Of a stretch of DNA of 64,000 nucleotides, positions 50,389 to 59,364 are shown piece by piece. The notes under the pieces are model-generated. The model was not told where the DNA came from. It searched no databases and saw nothing but the letters and a program-made list of their open reading frames with translations. The stretch spans positions 39,443 through 103,442 of the forward strand of contig ONDA01000003.1 in the NCBI GenBank assembly GCA_900316475.1, written 5' to 3'. This DNA is from an uncultured Prevotellaceae bacterium. GTDB lineage: Bacteria > Bacteroidota > Bacteroidia > Bacteroidales > Bacteroidaceae. Position 1 is the first letter of the stretch. Each line of letters begins with the position of its first letter. A program made the translations under genes and the position numbers.

Positions 50389-51963
50389 ATGACAAACGCA
50401 CTGAAACGACTGCCAACAGGCATACAGACTTTTGAGGATATCATCAATGGAGGATACCTCTACGTCGACAAGACGGCACTCATCCACAGGCTGACACATA
50501 ACCACAAGTATGTATTCCTGAGCCGACCGCGCCGCTTCGGCAAGAGCGTGCTCTGCTCTACGCTGAAGAGCTATTTCGAGGGCCGCCGCGACCTCTTCCG
50601 GGGGCTGGCCATGGAGCAGTTGGAGACGGAGTGGCGGCAGCACCCCGTGCTGCTCATCAGTCTGGCCACGATGAAAGGGGGCACGAAGACGGAGTTCAAC
50701 AACAAGATTGACGTTCAACTAAGCGACTACGAAGAACGCTACGGACTGGAGAAGCCCAACGACGAGCCGGGGGCACGACTGGAACACCTTATTAAGAAGT
50801 CCTCGGCGAAGACCGGCGAGAAATGCGTGGTTATCATCGATGAGTACGACGCCCCGCAGCTCGCTGTGCTCCATGATCCGGAGAAACTGGTGGAGATGCG
50901 CAACACCGTGCGCTCGCTGTTGGGCTGCCTGAAAGACTGCGACCCCTACCTGCGCTTCACCTTCATCACGGGCATCTCGAAATTCTCGCAGGTAAGCATC
51001 TTCAGCGAACTGAACAACCTCGACAAGATTACGATGACGCCGCAGTACTCCACCCTCTGCGGCATCACGCAGGAGGAGCTGGAGACGCAGATGATGCCAT
51101 GGGTGGAGCACCTGGCCGCTGACAACAGTCTGAGCGTAGAGGAAACGCTGAAGCGGCTGAAGATGAACTACGACGGCTACCACTTTGCCGAAGACTTGAA
51201 GGACATCTACAACCCCTACAGCCTGCTGCAGGCATTCCTGTGGAGCAAGATAAAAGACTACTGGTTCGACACAGGTACGCCCTCGTCGCTGCTGAACATG
51301 ATTGAGAAGTTCGGCACACGTATCACGGAATTTGACGACGGCACGAAATGCGAAGAAAAAGAATTCGACGCCCCAACGGAGAAGATGGTGAACCCCATAC
51401 CTTTCTTCTACCAGAGCGGCTACCTGACCATCAAGGATTACAGCCCCGCCACAGGGCGCTACATACTGAAATACCCCAACCGCGAGGTGCGCAACGGGAT
51501 GCTCTTCGCCCTCATCCCCTATTACGTAGAGAGCAACACCATCAATACCAATTCGGTAGTGGCCGATGTCTACGAAGCCATTCTTGGCGACAACCTCGAC
51601 GAGGCACTCGAGATGCTGAAGGTCTACTTAGCTGGTGTGCCATACGCTGAGAACGCCACCTCGGAGGGGCACTTCCAGACGATGCTCTACGTAGTGTTCT
51701 CACTCCTTGGCCGCTACGTGCAAATGGAGGTGCGAACGGCCAAGGGCCGCATCGACATGGTGTTCCAGACCGCCACCGACCTCTACGTCATGGAGCTGAA
51801 GATAGACCGTCCGGCCAGTGAGGCCCTGCAGCAGATTGACCAGAAGGGATACCTGCTACCCTTCGGGCAGAGCGGCCTGCGCCTGCACAAGGTAGGCATC
51901 TCGTTCAGCACCGAGGAGCGCACGCTAAGTGAATGGCAGATTGTGGACACGCCTGCCTGCTGA
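50389..51963 (+). CDS. AAA-ATPase-like / PD-(D/E)XK nuclease-like protein
   Basis: A 524-residue paralogue of the same family. Landmarks in order: LPTGIQTFEDIINGGYLYVD, LSRPRRFGKSVLCSTL, VVIIDEYDAPQLAV, FITGISKFSQVSIFSELNNL, MNYDGYHFAEDLKDIYNPYS, YWFDTGTPSSLLNM, and the nuclease core RIDMVFQTATDLYVMELKID with SEALQQIDQKGY. The start at 50389 is supported by both a -7 box and a Shine-Dalgarno site; an upstream frame overlaps the promoter. It looks intact and ends SEWQIVDTPAC. It is likely the source, or a sister, of the remnant at 48398-48472. Confidence 0.9.
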   Translation: MTNALKRLPTGIQTFEDIINGGYLYVDKTALIHRLTHNHKYVFLSRPRRFGKSVLCSTLKSYFEGRRDLFRGLAMEQLETEWRQHPVLLISLATMKGGTKTEFNNKIDVQLSDYEERYGLEKPNDEPGARLEHLIKKSSAKTGEKCVVIIDEYDAPQLAVLHDPEKLVEMRNTVRSLLGCLKDCDPYLRFTFITGISKFSQVSIFSELNNLDKITMTPQYSTLCGITQEELETQMMPWVEHLAADNSLSVEETLKRLKMNYDGYHFAEDLKDIYNPYSLLQAFLWSKIKDYWFDTGTPSSLLNMIEKFGTRITEFDDGTKCEEKEFDAPTEKMVNPIPFFYQSGYLTIKDYSPATGRYILKYPNREVRNGMLFALIPYYVESNTINTNSVVADVYEAILGDNLDEALEMLKVYLAGVPYAENATSEGHFQTMLYVVFSLLGRYVQMEVRTAKGRIDMVFQTATDLYVMELKIDRPASEALQQIDQKGYLLPFGQSGLRLHKVGISFSTEERTLSEWQIVDTPAC

Positions 51964-51975
51964 CAAGCTGTAAAA

Positions 51976-54900
51976 TTAATACCACTGCACCTGATTGGTG
52001 TTTCCTGAGCGCTTGTCGTACTTCAGGGCATCGGTCAGGGTAGAGGCATTACAACGGAAGGAGAAGTTATAGCTGGTATAAGGTGCCAGCACCACCTGAC
52101 ACGACATATTGAAGCAGTGCAGGTCGCGGCCCAATGAGGCCGTGGTCATAGAGATTTTCCTGTTCTCAAAGTCGTAACCGCTGGAGAAGGTGATGTTCCA
52201 GCCGTCAGAGAGACGTATGTTGCCGCTGAAGTTCAGCGTCTGCGTGAACTTATAGGGATAGCGCATCTTGTCGTAGTTGAACTTCTTGACGTCGGTATCC
52301 TCACTCATGGTGATGCCGTAGCCGAAGCTGAGCGACCAAGGTATGTTGAAGAGCATATAGCCGTCCTCATCGGTCTCTGCCATTCCGGCATTCTCCTTCT
52401 TAGCGCCTTTCTTACCCTTTTCCATGTCGCGGTCCATATTCGAGTTGATGTCCAGCAGGTCATCATCCTCGGTTTTGGTATTTTTCTTCTCGTCGTCCAC
52501 CTTCTTCTTGTCTACACGTTCACCACGCAGCCATTTGAAGAAGTCTGCCACTTTCTTATTGTCAATGGTGTACGACAGGTTCTTCGACATACCTTGGAAG
52601 CGGCCCCACTTGCCCTGTCCCCAGTAGGTAGTATGGTCGCTCTCACGCGGTGTAGCCCCCACAGAGTCAGCCTCGTAGACGTAGCTCTTGAAGACGGCAT
52701 TGACGTTCAGCGTCGTCTTCCAGAGTTTGATACGTATGTTCGTATTCAGCGAACTCAGGGGCTGTCGAGTTGCCGCCAAGTTATACGACATATTGGCACT
52801 CAGGTCGTCAATCAGGCTCAGTTTCTTGATGGAGTCGTTCTTGTCGCGGTACTTCATCTCCACATTGTTCTTGATGTCAAAGCGTATGCTCCCCGTCTTG
52901 CCTGCTCCCGGCACTGATACCCCGTTCACCTGGTAGGGCGAGTAAGTCACCAGCGAGACATTGCCATTCTTGTCGGTCTTCTGGTAGGTGGAGTAGAACC
53001 CATACGTGTCAGAGCTAAAGTCAGGAGCGTAGCTGAATGACACTGTCGGCGTCAATACGTGACGAATGGTCTGCACCTTGTCGCCAAAGAGTTTTCGCGA
53101 CGGCGTGTAGAAGCCGTAGAGTTTGGTTGTTGCCGCAAGGTTGAGCGACCAGTTATAGACGGTATAGAAGCCCGTAATAGTATCTGCAATCTCCTTCTGT
53201 TTCTCCACGTCCCAGTCCTTATTAGCCTTCATAAAGGAGTTGGTGGCACTGATATTGAGCGATGGTGTCAGCGTGATATACTTCAGCACGTTGAAGTTAG
53301 CGTCAATAGGCAGCGAATGCTTGATGTTGTTCTGCCAGTCTCGGCGGAAGTCAGAGTGCAGGATTTTGTCCTCCTTGGTGTTGATGCTGTTGCTGAAGTC
53401 GGCATTATATCGCATCGATATTTTCTCGTACCACCTGTCTTCGCCCACTTTCTTCTTGCGCTTGAAAGGATAGAATTTCGACACGGTCAGTGTCAGGTTA
53501 GGCAGCGTCATCGAGATTGTCGAGTCGCGCATATTCTGTTCCAGTCGCATAGAGGACGAGAGGTTGATACCAAGGCTGGAGAAGCCTGTACTGTAGTTGA
53601 CGGACGAAGTACGTGTCGACTGCGTCAGTGCCTGCGGGTTGTACATCGACGTCAGGTTGTTGCTCTCAAAGTTCGTCGTGGCGAAGTTCACCGATGCTGA
53701 GAGGTTCGAAAAGGGATTAGCCTTCGAGTCCTGGCGGTGGCTCCACTGCAGTTTGAAGCTTGTCGTCTTTTTGTAGTCGTCCATATTCTTCTCGCCATAG
53801 ATAGAGTTCTGATAGCTCACCAGGAACGTTCCCGAATACTTATAGCGCTTACGGTAGTTCGATGTGGCAGTCAGTCCCCAGGAGCCTTTGGTGTATATCT
53901 CGCCGATGAGCTTCAGGTCCATCTTGTCGCTGATGGCAAAATAGTAGCCGCCGTCGCGCAGGTAGAAGCCCCTGTCGGTCTCGTCGCCATAGGTAGGCAT
54001 GATGAAACCGCTGGAGTAGCTCTTTGTGAAGGGGAAGAACCCATAGGGGACAGCCAGTGGCAATGGCACGTCGCACACCACGAGGTAGGCCGGTCCGAAG
54101 ATGACGTCTTTGCCCGGGCGCACCTTGGCTCTCGACAGGGCGAGATAGAAGTCGGGATGTGGCTCGTCGCAGGTGGTATAGCGTCCGTGCATCAGGAACA
54201 GTTCGCCGTCGCCACCGCGTTTCGACAGTTCCGACTTCAGAAATCCGTCTTCCTGCTGGGTGTACACCTGCTGTATCAGGCCCTTCTTCGTCTTGAAGTT
54301 AAAGGCCATAGTGTCGCTCTCATACTCGTCGCTGCCCATCTTGAACACCGGCGTTCTCACCAGTTTCCGCGTGGCGGTATCCCTGACGCCTGTAGCGTGT
54401 ACCAGACTGCTGTCGAGCACCATGAAGATCTTTTCGCTCTTCAGGTCCATGTTCTGGTATTCTACGTGGGAGTCGCCATAGAGGTAGGCCCGGCCTACAC
54501 CGGCCTCGTAGGTCAGGGAGTCATTCGCCGAATACTTCACCGGCGAGTCGATGCCGTTTTTCTTCTGGCGGTTCAGACTGTCAAGGCGCAGCGAGTCGTC
54601 AATCACCTTATTATATTTATAGATGGCCAGCTCGAGGGAGTCCATCGTCGTGGTGTCGCGCTTCACCTTAGCAGCAGCCACGTCCGTCACCTTCTGCATC
54701 AGTGAGTCGGCCACTGCCGGTATGTCTGTCGGCTGCAGGTCTTCTGCACTCTTGACAGCCGTTTTCACAGCCGCCGTGTCTACTTGCTCCGCTATGGTCT
54801 TGGCCTTGGCTATCAGCGAGTCGGCCTTGGCCAACAGTGTGTCAGCAACCGGTTTGATCTGTGCCACAGCGTCAGGCATCACAGCCTTCACCTCGTCCAG

Positions 54901-55041
54901 TGGCACCTCGTCGGGAATGGGTAAAGCATCTGCCGCCTTTGTCACTCCCTTAGTGTTTTCCTTGCGGAGTGACGAAGGCGTACATGCCCACATCAGAGTG
55001 AAGGCAACGAACATCAAGAAGATGACCGTTTTCTGTTTCAC
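51976..55041 (-). CDS. lptD: LptD-like outer-membrane LPS assembly protein
   Basis: A 1021-residue Bacteroidota-type LptD. A lipoprotein-like signal ends in MWAC at about residues 17-20, followed by an Ala/Asp-rich segment of about 120 residues. The OstA-like beta-jellyroll follows (LTYEAGVGRAYLYGDSHVEY, LFLMHGRYTTCDEPHPDFYL, VPLPLAVPYGFFPF). The long barrel (SSGFIMPTYGDETDRGFYLR to SGNTNQVQWY) is the LptD C-terminal domain. It inserts lipopolysaccharide into the outer leaflet with LptE. Start: a GTG at 55041 sits 4 nt from the -7 box; an ATG at 55014 is the alternative. Confidence 0.88.
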   Translation of the reverse strand: MKQKTVIFLMFVAFTLMWACTPSSLRKENTKGVTKAADALPIPDEVPLDEVKAVMPDAVAQIKPVADTLLAKADSLIAKAKTIAEQVDTAAVKTAVKSAEDLQPTDIPAVADSLMQKVTDVAAAKVKRDTTTMDSLELAIYKYNKVIDDSLRLDSLNRQKKNGIDSPVKYSANDSLTYEAGVGRAYLYGDSHVEYQNMDLKSEKIFMVLDSSLVHATGVRDTATRKLVRTPVFKMGSDEYESDTMAFNFKTKKGLIQQVYTQQEDGFLKSELSKRGGDGELFLMHGRYTTCDEPHPDFYLALSRAKVRPGKDVIFGPAYLVVCDVPLPLAVPYGFFPFTKSYSSGFIMPTYGDETDRGFYLRDGGYYFAISDKMDLKLIGEIYTKGSWGLTATSNYRKRYKYSGTFLVSYQNSIYGEKNMDDYKKTTSFKLQWSHRQDSKANPFSNLSASVNFATTNFESNNLTSMYNPQALTQSTRTSSVNYSTGFSSLGINLSSSMRLEQNMRDSTISMTLPNLTLTVSKFYPFKRKKKVGEDRWYEKISMRYNADFSNSINTKEDKILHSDFRRDWQNNIKHSLPIDANFNVLKYITLTPSLNISATNSFMKANKDWDVEKQKEIADTITGFYTVYNWSLNLAATTKLYGFYTPSRKLFGDKVQTIRHVLTPTVSFSYAPDFSSDTYGFYSTYQKTDKNGNVSLVTYSPYQVNGVSVPGAGKTGSIRFDIKNNVEMKYRDKNDSIKKLSLIDDLSANMSYNLAATRQPLSSLNTNIRIKLWKTTLNVNAVFKSYVYEADSVGATPRESDHTTYWGQGKWGRFQGMSKNLSYTIDNKKVADFFKWLRGERVDKKKVDDEKKNTKTEDDDLLDINSNMDRDMEKGKKGAKKENAGMAETDEDGYMLFNIPWSLSFGYGITMSEDTDVKKFNYDKMRYPYKFTQTLNFSGNIRLSDGWNITFSSGYDFENRKISMTTASLGRDLHCFNMSCQVVLAPYTSYNFSFRCNASTLTDALKYDKRSGNTNQVQWY

Positions 55042-55045
55042 GGGT

Positions 55046-55054
55046 GCAAAGGTA
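55046..55054 (-). promoter_or_regulatory. Promoter -7 box for lptD
   Basis: TACCTTTGC on the minus strand lies just before the GTG at 55041. If the transcript starts 5-8 nt downstream, the GTG would be leaderless or excluded, so the ATG at 55014 becomes attractive. Confidence 0.6.
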
Positions 55055-55100
55055 CGAAAAAAAGTGAAGAGTGAAGAGTGAAGTGTCAAGAATTTAGTGT

Positions 55101-55595
55101 TTATTCAAACATTTTTGCCCAACTCAAGAATTTTTCCACGCCTTCATGGCCAAAGCGCTCCAGACTTTGTGCTGTCTCAGCTACCGTCAGCACACGGTCT
55201 GGCCGCGACTTCGAGTAGAACTTGTCAGCATAGCACACCACCTGTTCCTCCAGTGTCTCGGGTTCCAGTCCCGGCAGTCCTGTGCCGGTATGACGCTCGG
55301 CGACACGTGCATGACGCGGCCATCCCTCCTTTCTGAGCAGTTCGCCGCCAATAGGTCCGTGTCGCAGGTAGGGTTCCATGCCATGACAGTGTATCGATGG
55401 CGCATCACACCACCGTATGCCAATGTCGTGCAGCATGGCTGCCTCCTCGACGAACTGGCAGTCAATCTTCAGTTCCGGATGACGGCTGCAGATCTGTAGA
55501 CAGCGGTCAGCGACCTGCCGCGAGTGCTTGATGAGCAAGCGCCGCAGGTCGTCGTCCGCCGGGTAGTATTTATCAATCAGCGATTGGTAATTCAT
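55101..55595 (-). CDS. HD-domain phosphohydrolase
   Basis: A 164-residue HD-superfamily protein. The metal-binding pattern is visible: KHSRQVADRCLQI (first His), the HD pair in AAMLHDIGIRWCD, HCHGMEPYLRHGPIGGELL, then ARVAERHTG. These proteins hydrolyse phosphate esters, often nucleotides, but the substrate is unknown. The ATG at 55595 (MNYQSLIDKYYP) is preferred; an upstream frame runs into the next gene. The gene ends about 60 bp upstream of lptD and starts 41 nt after the carboxyltransferase stop, so it may be transcribed with it. Confidence 0.87.
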   Translation of the reverse strand: MNYQSLIDKYYPADDDLRRLLIKHSRQVADRCLQICSRHPELKIDCQFVEEAAMLHDIGIRWCDAPSIHCHGMEPYLRHGPIGGELLRKEGWPRHARVAERHTGTGLPGLEPETLEEQVVCYADKFYSKSRPDRVLTVAETAQSLERFGHEGVEKFLSWAKMFE

Positions 55596-55636
55596 AATCT
55601 TGGGGCCAACGGGGCCGATGAGACCTATATCACCAA

Positions 55637-57421
55637 TTATCCTTGTGAGCGCTCTATCCACGCAATGGTGTCGCCCTGACGGATTTGCTGACCGGGCTTA
55701 ACGCTGATGTCAACCAGCTTGCCACCCATGGCAGCGGGAATCTCGACAATCTCGCCCCACTTCGTCTGCAGGTAGCAGAAGGGCTGTCCCTCCTCGTATT
55801 GCTGTCCGATGAAGGGCTCCACACAGGGGGCCATGACACCTTCGCCACCGAAGCTCCACAGCAGCTGTCCTGCCAGTGGCGACTTCACGGCGTCGGCCTT
55901 GGCGTGCTTCAGGGCGGCTATCTCTTCCTGCGAGATCTTCTGTCCGCCACCCAGCTTGGCGTCCTTGGCCTTCTGGATGTCGGCGAGCAGCTGTTTCTTG
56001 GCCTGACCGCTCTTGAAGGGGCGGTACTGCTCCGGATGCATAGCCAGTTCAAACAGCTCTTCGTCATCCTGCCCGTAGTCCCAGCCGTTCTCGTCCATCT
56101 CCTTCTTGAACCCGTCGAGGGCGTTGGGGATAAGGGTGTGTGGGTCGACGTCGGTAAACTCGCGCTTCTGCTTCTCGGCCAGCTCCACCAGTTCGGGGGC
56201 AATGGTGCCGGGAATCTTGCCGCTCTTGCCGAGAATCATACCCCAGATGGCGTCGTCCATCATGACGTAGCGCCCCTTGCCCTGCTCCATCGTCAGGAGG
56301 TTCATCAGGGCGATGTTCTTCGTGTACTGCGAGAACGGTGTCACCAATGGGGGATAGCCCACCCGCGGCCAGACGTACTCTACCTCGTTGAACAGCTTGA
56401 CCAGCATGTCGTCCATCGTCAGCTCCGGCTCTCCCTTCTGGGCGCGCAGCTTGTCAATCATCTTCTTGATACCGCCGAGGTCGGCCATCATCGATCCCAT
56501 CATGCCGCCGGGCAGTCCACAGCCGAGCAACAGGCTCGACATGTGCTTGTTGGCGGGGTTGATGAAGTAGCCCAGCCAGTCGTCGATGAACTCCTGTGTC
56601 AGGGTACGTGCCTGCATATAGGCGTTCATGTTCAGGTCGGCCACCTCGAAGCCCTCGTTCTTCAGCATCGACCGCACGGAGATGATGTCGGGATGCACCT
56701 TGCCCCACGACAGCGGCTCGATGGCAGTATCGATGATGTCGGCACCGTTGTTACACACTTCCAGGATAGAGGCCATCGACAGACCGGGTCCCGAATGTCC
56801 GTGATACTGGATGATAATGTCGGGATGCTTCGTCTTGATAGCCTTCGTCAGCTGGCCGAGCATGGCAGGCTGGCCGATACCGGCCATATCCTTCAGACAG
56901 ATTTCCTCAGCACCGGCAGCTATCACCTCGTCGGCAATCTGCGAGTAGTACTCCACGGTATGCACCGGCGACGTTGTGATACAGAGGGTGGCCTGCGGCG
57001 TCATACCTGCCGCCTTGGCCCATTTGATAGAAGGTATGATGTTACGCGTATCGTTCAGACCGCAGAAGATGCGGGGTATGTCGACACCCTGGGCGTGCTT
57101 CACCTTATACATCAGCTCGCGCACATCGTCGGGCACGGGGTACATACGCAGGGCGTTCAGGCCACGGTCCAGCATGTGGGTCTTGATGCCCACCTCATTG
57201 AACGGCTTACAGAAGGCACGCACGGCAGCGTTGGGGTTCTCACCGGCCATCAGGTTTACCTGCTCGAAGGCTCCGCCATTGGTTTCCACACGGCTGAAGC
57301 AGCCCATGTCGATGATGACCGGGGCTATACGTTCTAACTGGTCCTTGCGGGGCTGGAACTTGCCGCTCGACTGCCACATGTCCCTGTAAACGAGACTAAA
57401 CTGAATTTTTTTCTTTCCCAT
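55637..57421 (-). CDS. Pyruvate carboxylase subunit B / oxaloacetate decarboxylase alpha-type protein
   Basis: A 594-residue carboxyltransferase. The HMGL-like TIM barrel spans about residues 5-290 (FSLVYRDMWQSSGKFQPRKD, GIGQPAMLGQL, IQYHGHSGPGLSM, VDIIDTAIEPLS-type strand). The PYC_OADA domain spans about 300-470, and a biotinyl/lipoyl-like domain lies in the last 75 residues (KSPLAGQLLWSF to IRQGDTIAWIE). Where the acceptor motif MKM is expected the sequence reads TKW (QTKWGEIVEIPA), so biotinylation is uncertain. It would carboxylate pyruvate or decarboxylate oxaloacetate with a biotin carrier and partner subunits encoded elsewhere. The ATG at 57421 has a -7 box at 57459-57467. Confidence 0.88.
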   Translation of the reverse strand: MGKKKIQFSLVYRDMWQSSGKFQPRKDQLERIAPVIIDMGCFSRVETNGGAFEQVNLMAGENPNAAVRAFCKPFNEVGIKTHMLDRGLNALRMYPVPDDVRELMYKVKHAQGVDIPRIFCGLNDTRNIIPSIKWAKAAGMTPQATLCITTSPVHTVEYYSQIADEVIAAGAEEICLKDMAGIGQPAMLGQLTKAIKTKHPDIIIQYHGHSGPGLSMASILEVCNNGADIIDTAIEPLSWGKVHPDIISVRSMLKNEGFEVADLNMNAYMQARTLTQEFIDDWLGYFINPANKHMSSLLLGCGLPGGMMGSMMADLGGIKKMIDKLRAQKGEPELTMDDMLVKLFNEVEYVWPRVGYPPLVTPFSQYTKNIALMNLLTMEQGKGRYVMMDDAIWGMILGKSGKIPGTIAPELVELAEKQKREFTDVDPHTLIPNALDGFKKEMDENGWDYGQDDEELFELAMHPEQYRPFKSGQAKKQLLADIQKAKDAKLGGGQKISQEEIAALKHAKADAVKSPLAGQLLWSFGGEGVMAPCVEPFIGQQYEEGQPFCYLQTKWGEIVEIPAAMGGKLVDISVKPGQQIRQGDTIAWIERSQG

Positions 57422-57458
57422 AGACAATCTTGGTTACAACATATTGATAAATGATGGT

Positions 57459-57467
57459 GCAAAATTA
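57459..57467 (-). promoter_or_regulatory. Promoter -7 box for the carboxyltransferase
   Basis: TAATTTTGC on the minus strand lies 38 nt upstream of the ATG at 57421 and immediately downstream of the terminator at 57470-57509. Confidence 0.65.
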
Positions 57468-57469
57468 CT

Positions 57470-57509
57470 AAAAAGCGGGCGAACCGCCAAACGATTCGCC
57501 CGCTTTTTT
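57470..57509 (-). terminator. Intrinsic terminator downstream of the second polysaccharide cluster
   Basis: AAAAAGCGGGCGAA and TTCGCCCGCTTTTT form a 14-bp stem around an 11-nt loop, with T-tracts on both sides. It separates the broken sugar-transferase gene from the carboxyltransferase promoter on the minus strand. Confidence 0.88.
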
Positions 57510-57523
57510 ACTGACATCCCGGT

Positions 57524-58295
57524 CTAATACGCATTCTCGTCATGCACGAAGAAGGACTTGAAGGTGAGCCAGACAATCAGGAAGTCGAGCCAGATGGTCC
57601 AGTGCTCTATATACCAGATGTCTCGTCTCACGCGCTCCTCCATCTGCCACAGCTCCTTGGTCTCACCACGATAACCCGTCACCTGCGCCCAGCCTGTAAT
57701 GCCAGGCTTGACGAAATGGCGCACCATATACTCCTTGATAAGATGCGAATACTGTTCGGTGTGGGCCAGCATGTGAGGCCGCGGGCCTATCACGCTCATA
57801 TCGCCCTTCAGCACGTTCCAGAACTGGGGGAGCTCGTCGAGATTGGTCTTTCTCATCAGGTTGCCAAAGGGGAACTTCCTCGGGTCGTCCTTCGTGGCCT
57901 GCAGCTTGTCAGCATCTCTCTGCCAGTCGTAGGAAGACCACAGACACCCAGAACAGGAGTCCGATCTTTATCAGCAGCCAACCGGCTCCCGTCCAGAACA
58001 TGACATGCCTCATCAGCATATAGGCTATCGCTATTTGAGTCAGCGTCAGAAGGGATGCCCTCTGCAGGATCTCACCCGCAGAGACGACACGCTCGTGGAT
58101 AGCAGCATGGAATTTCCACTCTGCGATGAGCAGTGCTGTGTTGCTTATTTCCATGAACATGTGGTACTCTTCCCACCCCCAGACTTTCGCCCGTATTTGG
58201 TTCTCGATGATGATGATGATATTCAGCAGGATAAAGTCGCCCGCTATCACCATCCACATGATCAGGTTGTTCGTTTGGTTATTTCGTCTTACCAT
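57524..58295 (-). pseudogene. Undecaprenyl-phosphate glucose-phosphotransferase, internal deletion
   Basis: The 5' part (57909-58295) encodes an N-terminal membrane region: LIMWMVIAGDFILLNIIIII, then two further helices, ending in FLRLAERC and a stop. The 3' part (57524 to about 57960, another frame) reads DADKLQATKDDPRKFPFG, MRKTNLDELPQFWNVLKGDM, SVIGPRPHMLAHTEQYSHLI and the normal C-terminus FFVHDENAY. These are the two ends of a WcaJ/PssE-type transferase of about 460 residues. About 240 residues in the middle, including the KFRSM part of the catalytic domain, are missing, and the frames do not match across the junction near 57930. The gene cannot make an active enzyme. Confidence 0.85.
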
Positions 58296-58313
58296 CCTGT
58301 AAGTATCCTTTTC

Positions 58314-59364
58314 TCATTGAAACTTTCTCCAGAAGAAATGCCACGTCCTGTAGAACGGCTCACAGAGCAGCTCGGCAGGGTAGTCGCAGAGGAAGTGCAT
58401 GTTACGCCACGACTTCAGGAAGAACCTCTTGCCGGTAAAATGCTCCGTCAGACCGTGGTTCCTGCCGAAGTTGCCACCCTTTTTGATGTCCTTCAGCAGG
58501 GCCTGGCCCCTCCTCTCGTCCACTGGTGCTATGAGGAACCTGTCGTCCATGTCCAGGGTTGTCTTCATCACATACATCACAACCCCGGCAAAGTCATACA
58601 GGTTGAGCCGTTTCAGCTGTTCCGTCAGGTCGTCATGCGCCTCGCATCCCGTCAGCAGATAGTAGTAGTCTACCATGTGCTTCAGCCCAACGCCCTCGTC
58701 AAAGAAGTGGTGCATCATGTGGGCCAGCTGGAACAGGACATTGAACGTCCACGTCGGCACGGGGATGCTTCCCACGCCGTCAGGCAGCCCTGCCATTCGT
58801 CCTCCGCCTTCTACCATCGCCATGAGTTCCTTGTTCAGCCGTCGGCGGTAGAGGGGGTTGCTCTGCGAACAGAGCATGAAGTGTATCTCGATGACGCAGC
58901 CGTCTTCCTCGTATTCCAGATGCTGGTAGGTGATGCCCCGTCACGTTTTTCCTTTCCTTCACATACGACGTGATAGTCTGACGGCTCTTGTTCGTCACCA
59001 GGATGTCAATATCGCCACTCATCCTCAGCAGCGGACGAGGATACATCAGCGCATTGCCCTGGCCTTTCAGCAGGACGCACTCGAAACCCGCGGCGCGCAG
59101 TTCGTTGAACACCTTCACGCACATACGGTTCACGAATTTGTTCTGGTTCTCTATCTGCTGGACAAAGCCCACCCATTCCATCAACACCCCCAGAGGCATC
59201 TGCAGTTCCTTCTTCCCCTTCTCTATGCCGGTGTATATCACGCCAGAGATGCCCTGACTGCCGGAGACGTCTATCATCTTCATCCAGTCAATGCGCCCGA
59301 CGCTCGCCGGAAGGGGCTTGTCGTCATGCAGACAGTATTGTAGGAAATCTGTATCTTTACCCAT
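58314..59364 (-). pseudogene. Nucleotidyltransferase-family gene with one-base frameshift
   Basis: The product resembles the uncharacterised nucleotidyltransferase family (PF14907), often found in polysaccharide loci. The 5' frame gives MGKDTDFLQYCLHDDKPLPA to LLKGQGNALMYPRPLLRMSG and DIDILV (the G-x-D-x-D metal motif), then breaks at VTGHHLP. Removing one C from the CCCC run at 58936-58939 (plus strand) restores VTGITYQHLEYEEDGCVIEI and joins the second frame (MLCSQSNPLYRRRLNKELMA to FFWRKFQ). It is therefore a single-base insertion in a homopolymer: a recent mutation, slippage, or a sequencing error. Confidence 0.85.

Noticed and set aside
53059-54705. Two long plus-strand ORFs opposite lptD
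   Set aside because: They are antisense to a recognised LptD, with compositions typical of shadow frames and no start signals.
55685-57337. A 550-codon plus-strand ORF opposite the carboxyltransferase gene
   Set aside because: It is an antisense shadow of a strongly conserved enzyme. The translation is rich in His, Leu, Val and Arg and has no motifs, signal or promoter.
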